Shown here in pieces: positions 15,839-23,934 of a stretch of DNA of 64,000 nucleotides. The notes under the pieces are model-generated. The model was not told the origin of the DNA. It worked only from the letters and a program-made list of their open reading frames with translations, and did not search any database. Each line of letters opens with the position of its first letter. Position 1 is the stretch's first letter. A program made the position numbers and the translations under genes. Source of the DNA: Bacillota bacterium (GTDB taxonomy: Bacteria > Bacillota > Clostridia > Acetivibrionales > DTU013); assembly GCA_023418915.1 (NCBI GenBank), contig JAEZYU010000034.1:13931-77930 (forward strand), read 5' to 3'.

Positions 15839-18800
15839 ATGTCTTTCATAAGCGATAATATACTAAAAAAGCTAATTAAGATTGAAAATTCAGAAAAAAT
15901 TAAAGAGGAGTTAAAAAAGGGCCTTGATCAGCTTAAGGAGAATCTCTTTTATGGACAGCAGCTTGCACATATCGGAAGCTGGACACATGATATCAGGAAT
16001 GATGAAATTTTTATGTCTGATGAGATCTATCAAATATTCGGCTGTTCTTCGCAGGATTTCGATGGCAGTCTGAGCAGTTTATATTCATTTGTTCATCCGG
16101 ACGATCTGCATATGGTAAGGCTAGCCATTGAGAGCGCTCTTGAAGGCGGAGAATATGAAATGGATTACCGGATTATTACAAAGAGTGGTACGACCAGGTA
16201 TGTCCATGAAAAAACAAAGACACTTTATGATGAAAGCCGGACTCCCGTCAAAGTGATAGGTATTTTGCAGGATATTACTGAACAGAAAATTTCAGAGAAC
16301 AATTTAAAGTCATTGGAAGAGGATCTGAACCTGGCGCAAAGAGTCGCCGGTGTCGGAAGCTGGAAATATGATGTAATAAGTGATGAAATATTTTGGTCCG
16401 ATGAGGTTTACAGGATCTATGGCGTTGCTCCGGAAAGCTTTGAACGAAGCTTCAATAGTCTGCTAAAGCTTATTCATCCCGAGGATAGGGAAAAAATGCA
16501 AAGTGCAGTGTCTGAGTGCCTGGGGGGAAGAGGTTATCAATTGGAATACCGTATTCCCCAGGATGAAGGGTTGGTCAAATATGTCGTGACAAAGGGAGAG
16601 CCATTATTTGATAAAGACGGCCATGTCACAGGTATACTGGGAGTATTGCAGGATATAACCGAAAAGAAGCTTTTAGAGGACAAGCTGAAAAAGAGCTACA
16701 GAAATCTTGCTGAAGCTCAGCAGCTTACCAATACGGGAAGCTGGGAAATGGATGTAGTCAAAGGCATTAATTATTGGTCTGATGAGACATACAGGATTTT
16801 TGGGATAGAGTGTGATCAATATGATCAGACACATGAGGGATTTTTGAAGTTTGTACATCCTGATGACATTCATATGATACACAGTGTGCTTGATAATCCG
16901 CCCAGAGAGCCGTTTGACATGGAATTCCGAATTATTAGACCAGATGGCTCAGTGCGGAATTTGTATCAAATAATAAGAATAAATTTTGATGATCAGGATC
17001 GTCCAGTACTTATACATGGAGCAATACGGGATATCACGGAAAGAAAGGAACTCCAACGGACAATAGAGCAAAAGCAGGAAGAAATAAGCAGGGTCCACAA
17101 GAGGTTTCAGATTTTAGTTCAGGAATCCAATGATGTATTTGAGATCCTTGCACCGGATGGAACGATAGAATACATCAGTGAAGCATCTGAAAGGATCATT
17201 GGTTATAAACCGGAGGAGCGTGTAGGCAAAAAAGTATTTGATTTTTATAGCGGCGAAGGGCAGAAGAAAATGGAAAGGATGCTGCAGTCAGCCTTAAGTG
17301 AAGTCGGCAAGGAAATCAGGGAAGACATCTTTTTCAGGACCAAAACAGGAAAGGGTATATATCTTGAGGTTTGCATGCAGAATCTTACAGACGAGCCTGC
17401 TATAAACGGAATTGCAGTCAATTTCAGGGATATAACCAAAAGGGTCGAAATGGAGAAGCAGATTTCATATGTCGCAACCCATGACGAATTGACCGGACTT
17501 CCTAACAAGATATATTTCAAAGACAAAGTTGAACTATTATGTCACCAGACGAAAAAAGCTTATGCTGGATTTGCTTTGATGATGCTGGAGATTGATGGCT
17601 TCAAATACATTAATGATGCGTTAGGATACCAAGTCGGAGACCTGCTGATTATTCGTATTGCAGAAAGGCTAAGATCATTGCTGGGCGGTTCGGATTATCT
17701 CTGCCGTTATTCGGGAGTGAGATTTGCATTCATAGTGCAAAGTGGAGGAGCTGATAAGAGGCATAAGGAATATGCCGAAGATATTATGGAGCTATTTGAC
17801 CGGAGCTTCAAAGTAGATGAGTATGAGTTAAGTGTAAATGTAAATATGGGAATAAGTCTATATGATGCGAATACACAGGATGTAGACACCCTGATCATGC
17901 ATGCCGAATCTGCATTGTTTTGGAGTAAGGATGAAACCAGGAGCAGGTTCGGATTCTATTCATCAGACATAAGTATACAAAACTATAAACAATTCGAACT
18001 TCGCAATGATTTGCACAGAGCTATTGATATGAATCAACTCCGGGCTTATTATCAGCCTATTGTCAACCTTGCGGCTAATGAGATCATTGCCGTTGAAGCA
18101 TTGATCAGGTGGGAACACCCGGAATGGGGAATGGTATCACCGAAAGAATTTATAACTCTGGCTGAGGAAACGGGCTTTATCATAAATATCGGAAACTGGA
18201 TTTTGAGGGAGGTATGCTGTAACTACAGGCAATGGCTTGATAAGGGGCTTCCGGCGGTTAAGGCAGCGGTCAATTTTTCATGCATTCAGTTTTTCCAAAA
18301 TGACTTTGTTGATAATATCAAAAAAATCATTGATGAATTTAAGCTGGACCCAAACTTCCTGGTTATGGAGATTACGGAAAGTATACTAATGAACAAGACC
18401 GATAAGGTGATCTCGGATATAAAAAGGCTTCAATCCCTCGGAATACAGGTAGCGCTTGATGATTTCGGATCAGGTTACTCTTCGCTGGCTTATTTGAACT
18501 CACTCAATATCGATATCATCAAGATGGACGGATCTTTTGTCAGAAATATAAACGCAGATGAAACCAGTACTGTAATTATCAGAAATATAGTCAACATGGC
18601 AAAGGAACTGAAAATCAAACTGGTGGCCGAAGGGATTGAGAATTGGGAACAGTTGAATTATCTGCGGGAAATAAAATGCTATACAGGACAGGGATATATA
18701 TACAGCAGACCGGTTCCCTCGGAGGATTTTGAAAGGATGCTGGCCAGGAGAAAGTTAAAGCCGGTGATTGTCAACAATGCACCAGTATCGCCCCGTGATG

Positions 18801-19225
18801 ACAGGCGAAGTTATTTCAGGCTAAAGTTCCATCAGCTGCTGCAGGCTGAGCTGATGATTCTAAAGATCAGGGGAAAGAATGTAAATGTGGGAAATACGAA
18901 GGTACTGATAAAAAACATAGGAGCGGGAGGCTTATGCTTTGTTACTAATTTGCAGTTACCTGTTGAAAAGGACTTTCTATTGCAATTTACAGCGGAATTA
19001 ATTGGTGTAGAATTGAAACTGTATGGCTATCCTGTGTGGGGCGGAGAATTTGAGGATGATTTGTTTCAATACGGGGTCGAGTTCACTATGGATGAGAATG
19101 AGAGAGGGGAGCTGATAAGAATCCTGAACCTGGTCCAGATCAAGATGAGGAATAATATATTATTTGCAGAAGGCAGTTTTGCAGCAGAATCTCCCAGGCT
19201 GTACTTCAAGCTGCAGCTGAATTAA
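15839..19225 (+). CDS. PAS(x4)-GGDEF-EAL-PilZ cyclic-di-GMP phosphodiesterase
   Basis: A 1128-aa cytoplasmic signalling protein. Four PAS domains (about 40-530; the first three are near-copies with GSW...D..WSDE..RI.G cores) precede a GGDEF domain (about 546-680). Its active site is SGVRF instead of GGDEF, so it should not synthesise c-di-GMP. The EAL domain (about 715-960) keeps EALIRW, EITES, DDFGSGYSSLAYL, KMDGSF and AEGIE, so phosphodiesterase activity is expected. A C-terminal PilZ domain (about 985-1110; RSYFR, NIGAGG) could bind the substrate as feedback. The start at 15839 is chosen because GGAGG lies 6 bp before it; the frame extends 7 codons upstream without a site. Confidence 0.9.
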   Translation: MSFISDNILKKLIKIENSEKIKEELKKGLDQLKENLFYGQQLAHIGSWTHDIRNDEIFMSDEIYQIFGCSSQDFDGSLSSLYSFVHPDDLHMVRLAIESALEGGEYEMDYRIITKSGTTRYVHEKTKTLYDESRTPVKVIGILQDITEQKISENNLKSLEEDLNLAQRVAGVGSWKYDVISDEIFWSDEVYRIYGVAPESFERSFNSLLKLIHPEDREKMQSAVSECLGGRGYQLEYRIPQDEGLVKYVVTKGEPLFDKDGHVTGILGVLQDITEKKLLEDKLKKSYRNLAEAQQLTNTGSWEMDVVKGINYWSDETYRIFGIECDQYDQTHEGFLKFVHPDDIHMIHSVLDNPPREPFDMEFRIIRPDGSVRNLYQIIRINFDDQDRPVLIHGAIRDITERKELQRTIEQKQEEISRVHKRFQILVQESNDVFEILAPDGTIEYISEASERIIGYKPEERVGKKVFDFYSGEGQKKMERMLQSALSEVGKEIREDIFFRTKTGKGIYLEVCMQNLTDEPAINGIAVNFRDITKRVEMEKQISYVATHDELTGLPNKIYFKDKVELLCHQTKKAYAGFALMMLEIDGFKYINDALGYQVGDLLIIRIAERLRSLLGGSDYLCRYSGVRFAFIVQSGGADKRHKEYAEDIMELFDRSFKVDEYELSVNVNMGISLYDANTQDVDTLIMHAESALFWSKDETRSRFGFYSSDISIQNYKQFELRNDLHRAIDMNQLRAYYQPIVNLAANEIIAVEALIRWEHPEWGMVSPKEFITLAEETGFIINIGNWILREVCCNYRQWLDKGLPAVKAAVNFSCIQFFQNDFVDNIKKIIDEFKLDPNFLVMEITESILMNKTDKVISDIKRLQSLGIQVALDDFGSGYSSLAYLNSLNIDIIKMDGSFVRNINADETSTVIIRNIVNMAKELKIKLVAEGIENWEQLNYLREIKCYTGQGYIYSRPVPSEDFERMLARRKLKPVIVNNAPVSPRDDRRSYFRLKFHQLLQAELMILKIRGKNVNVGNTKVLIKNIGAGGLCFVTNLQLPVEKDFLLQFTAELIGVELKLYGYPVWGGEFEDDLFQYGVEFTMDENERGELIRILNLVQIKMRNNILFAEGSFAAESPRLYFKLQLN

Positions 19226-19380
19226 TGGAGGAGGGAAATGGCTGTGGCTTTGTCTGAAAACTGTATATTGTGAAGCATGATGATTTATAGTTTACGGGTC
19301 GCATAAATATATGATGAATGATGTCAATGAAAATGACCTGGGATCGCAGATTCTGATCCGGGATCCCCGAAGCTGTCTGC

Positions 19381-21003
19381 TTATTTTCCGAGCAGACTGA
19401 AATGCATATAGTCCTTTCCGTTTGGCCATTTCATGTCAGGGCTCCAATGCCAGCCATATTTATTGAAGGCACGCACTACATCACCGCCCGGCTTTATTGA
19501 GTATGGATTCACACCCGGTTTCCATAAGGAGCCGGCTGATATCCTACCGCTGCTTAGAAGAAAATAATTTTCATTTGGGTTTATGTCTATCGCTGTTCCG
19601 TTGGAATGCTGTGATTTCCCATCTCTGTAGGCGTAGCCTGAAACGCTTTTTATAGGGAACCTTTCCTTCCCATTGTATATATCATCAAATATTTTCTTCA
19701 CATCTTCAGCGACGTTCTTATTGACTTTCAAGCTTTTTGTTACTGTTTCTTTCGTGCCTGAGGCAGTAAGGTTCCAGACCCTGATCTTGATGCTTGTCAT
19801 GTTCTGCTCAGCTTCGCTGATGTCAGCAAACTGGCTTTTGGCAGGATCGCCTGTGATCAGCTCATTCAGGTTTTTCCATGGGGTTATCGTGAAATCCTTT
19901 TTCATTTTGAATATTGACAGTCTTCCTTCGCTGTCTACCGGAACTACCTGCAGTGTAACATGAATGAGCCGGTTTTCTCCGCCGAAAATGCTGTCGTACA
20001 GTGAGTTGCTGCGCAGGTCAATGTGATTGTCCTGTATCAGTGAATTGTAAACCTTAACACCATTGCTGAAGACAGTGATGTCGTATGCTGCTGCCGATGC
20101 TGCCTGATGCCAGCTCAGATATGCATTGTGCCTGCTATACGAGGATGATATGTCGATAGCCGACGGGGCCGGTATTACACAGCCATCGATGTCTTCTGCT
20201 ATTATACGTGAGCTGTCGCAGTATGCCAGGACATTCAAAGATAAAAGTGCAGCCTGTTCGCGGGTTATTTCGCTTTTTGGCTCGAGCAGGCCTCCACCTG
20301 TACCTGCGATCAGACCGCGGGAGTACATGTCGGCCATGTCCGGTCTTGCATATTTTGACACCTGTTTACTGTCAGCGGAATGTTCCTTTAGTACCATGAC
20401 TGCCTGTTGTTCGTCCATTGGAGGGATATATGCCATTACACCTTCCTTTGTCCTGTAGATAGGACCGCTTGTGCTGCCTGAATTATCTTCGCCGGCAGAG
20501 GTGTCTTCACTGTCTGAGCTTCCTCGCTCATCCGAATAGCCTCGATCCGGTTTTTCAGTTCTTCTGCTTGTTGTATTTTCAATCAACAATCGTATCCTTG
20601 ATAGCACGACTGCAGCCATCTCCCTTGTCAGCGGCTTATCAGGACTAAAAATGCCGGGTGCCGTACCCTGGGTCAAGCCGAGTAGATATGCATATTCTAC
20701 CGCCGGCTCCTGGGTATCGGTGAACGGATGATTTTCGGGAAGCTTTGGCAATACAATGCCATAAAGCCTGCATGTGTTTACTGCAAGTTCGAAGAAATCA
20801 CCCCGGGATATGCTTTCGTTGTATGGCTTTGCTTCAAATCCTTCAGGTATTATACCGGATCTGGCGCTCACGGCGATTTTTTCAGCTGCCCATGCGCTGG
20901 GGCTGAAGTCTTCCTGTGCGAGGGAGACCGTAGGAACGGATGATATTGCTATAGCAAGAAGTGATACTGCAGCCAGGTTACGTATTTTGGTTTTCATTTT
21001 CAT
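19381..21003 (-). CDS. SLH-domain D-alanyl-D-alanine carboxypeptidase-like protein (M15)
   Basis: A 540-aa exported protein. After a signal peptide (about 1-29) come S-layer homology segments (about 33-140 and 180-260; ISRGDFFELAV, FSPDKPLTREMAA, EPKSEITREQAA), split by a Ser/Gly/Asp linker. A fibronectin III-like domain follows (about 265-380), then a C-terminal M15 peptidase (about 430-540) with SQHSNGTAIDINP and DYMHFSLLG carrying the zinc ligands. It is likely anchored to secondary wall polymer and trims peptidoglycan stem peptides. Its start follows a GGAGG-type site. A right-end repeat fragment lies about 40 bp upstream. Confidence 0.85.
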   Translation of the reverse strand: MKMKTKIRNLAAVSLLAIAISSVPTVSLAQEDFSPSAWAAEKIAVSARSGIIPEGFEAKPYNESISRGDFFELAVNTCRLYGIVLPKLPENHPFTDTQEPAVEYAYLLGLTQGTAPGIFSPDKPLTREMAAVVLSRIRLLIENTTSRRTEKPDRGYSDERGSSDSEDTSAGEDNSGSTSGPIYRTKEGVMAYIPPMDEQQAVMVLKEHSADSKQVSKYARPDMADMYSRGLIAGTGGGLLEPKSEITREQAALLSLNVLAYCDSSRIIAEDIDGCVIPAPSAIDISSSYSRHNAYLSWHQAASAAAYDITVFSNGVKVYNSLIQDNHIDLRSNSLYDSIFGGENRLIHVTLQVVPVDSEGRLSIFKMKKDFTITPWKNLNELITGDPAKSQFADISEAEQNMTSIKIRVWNLTASGTKETVTKSLKVNKNVAEDVKKIFDDIYNGKERFPIKSVSGYAYRDGKSQHSNGTAIDINPNENYFLLSSGRISAGSLWKPGVNPYSIKPGGDVVRAFNKYGWHWSPDMKWPNGKDYMHFSLLGK

Positions 21004-21040
21004 ACTTCCTCCGTAAGCTTATCGATGATTTATATCTAAT

Positions 21041-21061
21041 TTTCTTTGCACGATGTGTAAT
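21041..21061 (+). repeat. Diverged right-end fragment of the dispersed element
   Basis: TTTCTTTGCACGATGTG then TAATAA differs at a few positions from the right-end consensus TTTCTTTGAACGATGCG. It sits in the 281-bp gap between divergent genes, in the same orientation as the other right ends. Confidence 0.45.
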
Positions 21062-21284
21062 AATATAAAATTCGGAAGTGTCGGTTCTTTTTTAGGGGGT
21101 GTTTCGACAGCAATATATGGAATATGTAAACTGTGTTTTCGTTTTAATTTGAGATATTTGCATAATTCGATAAATATTGCAATAAGTTTAATCTGTAGTA
21201 TAATTTAATTAATATAATCTGAATCAATGCAATTCTATTCCCGAACAGTGATCTCGTAAAAAATCTGATCAGATTAAACCAGGG

Positions 21285-23927
21285 ATGCAGCACAATATAT
21301 CAATAAGGCTGGTAAGTATCATGCAGGATGCCGATAGTTTGTTTATAAGGAAAAAACATAGGTATACGATAGGCTTTCTTGATGAAAATGTTGATGATTC
21401 CTTTCATAGTCAACTTATGAGGGGAATATTTGAGGCTGCCAGAAAATTTGATGTAAACATAATCCGATTTGGCGGTTTTTCTCCGTATGCCGGACGAGGT
21501 GCGCTGCAAAAGGCAAATATGATACTGGATCATATAGCCCAGTATGACATAGACGGACTTATTTTTCTGGCATGGTCGCTGGCCGGTGCTATGTATAATT
21601 ATGATGAATTCATGAAACGGTTTGGAAATATTCCGCTTTTCTGTATAGGCTCTACGTTTGATGATATCCCGGGAGTATATTTTGCAGGTGACTTATATAC
21701 AAAGGAGCTGCTTGTGCACCTGATAAAAGAGCACCAATGCCGGAGAATAGCATATATACCTACATATTGTATGGACGGCCGTAACGAGATCTATATCGAA
21801 ACAATGAAAGAGTATGGGATGTATCATCCTGAGCTTTACGTGGATGAGAAGAATATTGCCGGGCTTGATTCCGGCGAGCGGGCACAAAAAGCGCTGTCAA
21901 TATTGATTGACGAGAGGAAAGCACAGTTTGATGCAATCGTGTCGATGTATGTGCTGGAGACTGTTGAAATACTTAATGAACTCAAGAGAAGGGGCTTTAA
22001 CATACCGGAGGATATTGCTCTGGCAAGTTATGAAGCGGGTGAGTATGGCAGGTTTTCATCACCTGGGATCACTACAATCGATTTCCCATGGAGGGATCTG
22101 GGATACAAAGCCTGCGAAAAATTGGTTGATTACCTTGACACTGGCTGTGTAGAACATAGTACAGAGGTCAAAGGCAGGATATTATACAGGAAATCCTGCG
22201 GCTGCCGCCCTGTATCGGTGAGATCGATCACTGAAAATAATGGTCTAAAGACCTGCAGGAAGCTCAGCGATATAACCGATGACGAGAAGAAGGAGATAGC
22301 TGATGCGCTGTCCGGACAATTCAGGAACACAGGGGTTGACTTCGGCAGGCTGTTGGATGCTTTTATAAAAGGGTACAGCGCCGGAGATGGACGCACCGAA
22401 GCAGGACCTACCGGAGCTGGACCTACCGGAGCTGGACATGGATTTCTTAATGTACTGTCTGATGAACTGAGAAGCATATCATACTGGATGGAATCATCAG
22501 CCGAAAAAGATATCATCACCATTTTTAGGCAGTATCTGATGCCATACCTGATAAATGAACCCGATGCCATGCTTTGGTCGGGGAACATATTTCAGCAGGC
22601 TCAGGTGCTTACAAGAGATACTATTGCCAATATGGAGATTTTTGAAAAATCAAACCAAAAGTCATCTTACCAACTCGTGCAGGAAATTGGAAGGTTTTTC
22701 ATCACCAAATTCGATAAAGATCAATTAATGGATTCCCTTGTCAATAGTTTAAAGCTTTTTAATATCAACAGCTGCCGTATTTTTTTGTTTGACGAAGGCG
22801 GCGAACATGGCTTATCTGACAACTATAGCCTTTCGTTCGAATACTCGGGAGAAAGGTCAGCGATCAAGGCTGTAAACAGTTCTGATGATGCCAGAAGATA
22901 CCTTGCTGATATGATGTCCGGAAATAGCAGGGCGGTGACGTTATTCGCACATTTGCTTCATGTTCAGAATGATCATATTGGATTTGTGCTCTTTGAGCCG
23001 GGACCACTTGGCGAGAGGATGTACCAGATCATAACATCTTATATCAGTACAGCACTGAACGGCTCAATACTGCTTGGAAAGCTCGATGCCGCATATAGGA
23101 GGCTTGTAGAACAAGCGCAGAGGGAAGGCATGGCGGAGGTAGCATCAGAGATCCTGCATGGCATCGGAAATACGCTCAACAGCATGAACGCTTCTGCAAC
23201 TATGATGCGTAAGCTGGCCACAAACAGTGTGTTTATGGACCTTGAGTCTGTAAATGATATGCTTGAAAACAACCTTGGTGACCTGACGGGATTTTTCAGC
23301 AATGACGGAAGATCAAAAAAACTGATGAAATTTATACTGCAAATAAGTCTTCCGCTGTTGGAGCTTCAGCAGAAGCTGCTATACCATGCATGGCGCTTGA
23401 ATGAGAAGGTCAATGAGGTAAATGCCATTATTATTTCGCAGCAGCGATATGCAGGCGTCGACACATGCTTTGAGACACTGAATATTGCAAGCGTACTGGA
23501 AGATGTCATAAGGCTGCATTCTATTTCAATCGAGAAATACGGCATCAGGATACTAAAGGATTTCCGGTCTTCTGTAAAGGTATCGTTCCAGAAAATAAAG
23601 CTGTTCCATGTTTTTTTAAGTCTGATAAATAATGCGATAGAGGCTCTGAAAGATACACCACCGGACGAACGATCTCTTAAATTATCGATATATGAGGATG
23701 AAGATGGAATATATGCCGAGGTGGCGGATAATGGCTGCGGTATGACGCAATCACAGCTTGAGAGAATCTTTCTCAACGGATATTCTACTAAAGAAGACAG
23801 ACGGGGGATGGGATTAAGCAGTTGTAAAAGCTATATGGAGGAAATGGGAGGAGCAATAACAGCAAGAAGCAGAGGAGCCGGTCTTGGGGCGTCATTTATG
23901 CTGAAATTCAGGAAAGAAATCGGGTGA
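21285..23927 (+). CDS. Cytoplasmic histidine kinase with LacI-type sugar-binding sensor domain (first paralogue)
   Basis: An 880-aa protein with no membrane segment. Residues 25-310 are a LacI/ribose-binding-protein fold (YTIGFLDENVDDSFHSQLMR, ASYEAGEYGRFSSPGITTID) without the LacI helix-turn-helix. A helical region follows, then a GAF-like part (about 470-600). The phosphoacceptor motif is ILHGIGNTLNS near residue 622, followed by HATPase_c (NNAIEAL, DNGCGM, RRGMGLSS). A GPTGA micro-repeat lies near residues 365-385. No response regulator is adjacent. No good ribosome binding site precedes 21285, so the start is uncertain; ATG at 21321 is an alternative. Kinase assignment is firm; sugar sensing is inferred from the fold. 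Confidence 0.82.
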   Translation: MQHNISIRLVSIMQDADSLFIRKKHRYTIGFLDENVDDSFHSQLMRGIFEAARKFDVNIIRFGGFSPYAGRGALQKANMILDHIAQYDIDGLIFLAWSLAGAMYNYDEFMKRFGNIPLFCIGSTFDDIPGVYFAGDLYTKELLVHLIKEHQCRRIAYIPTYCMDGRNEIYIETMKEYGMYHPELYVDEKNIAGLDSGERAQKALSILIDERKAQFDAIVSMYVLETVEILNELKRRGFNIPEDIALASYEAGEYGRFSSPGITTIDFPWRDLGYKACEKLVDYLDTGCVEHSTEVKGRILYRKSCGCRPVSVRSITENNGLKTCRKLSDITDDEKKEIADALSGQFRNTGVDFGRLLDAFIKGYSAGDGRTEAGPTGAGPTGAGHGFLNVLSDELRSISYWMESSAEKDIITIFRQYLMPYLINEPDAMLWSGNIFQQAQVLTRDTIANMEIFEKSNQKSSYQLVQEIGRFFITKFDKDQLMDSLVNSLKLFNINSCRIFLFDEGGEHGLSDNYSLSFEYSGERSAIKAVNSSDDARRYLADMMSGNSRAVTLFAHLLHVQNDHIGFVLFEPGPLGERMYQIITSYISTALNGSILLGKLDAAYRRLVEQAQREGMAEVASEILHGIGNTLNSMNASATMMRKLATNSVFMDLESVNDMLENNLGDLTGFFSNDGRSKKLMKFILQISLPLLELQQKLLYHAWRLNEKVNEVNAIIISQQRYAGVDTCFETLNIASVLEDVIRLHSISIEKYGIRILKDFRSSVKVSFQKIKLFHVFLSLINNAIEALKDTPPDERSLKLSIYEDEDGIYAEVADNGCGMTQSQLERIFLNGYSTKEDRRGMGLSSCKSYMEEMGGAITARSRGAGLGASFMLKFRKEIG

Positions 23928-23934
23928 TTTCATA

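Noticed and set aside
19334..19368. Terminator formed by GGATC/GATCC repeats after the SLH-M15 gene
   Set aside because: Several alternative short stems are possible and there is no T-run on the relevant strand.
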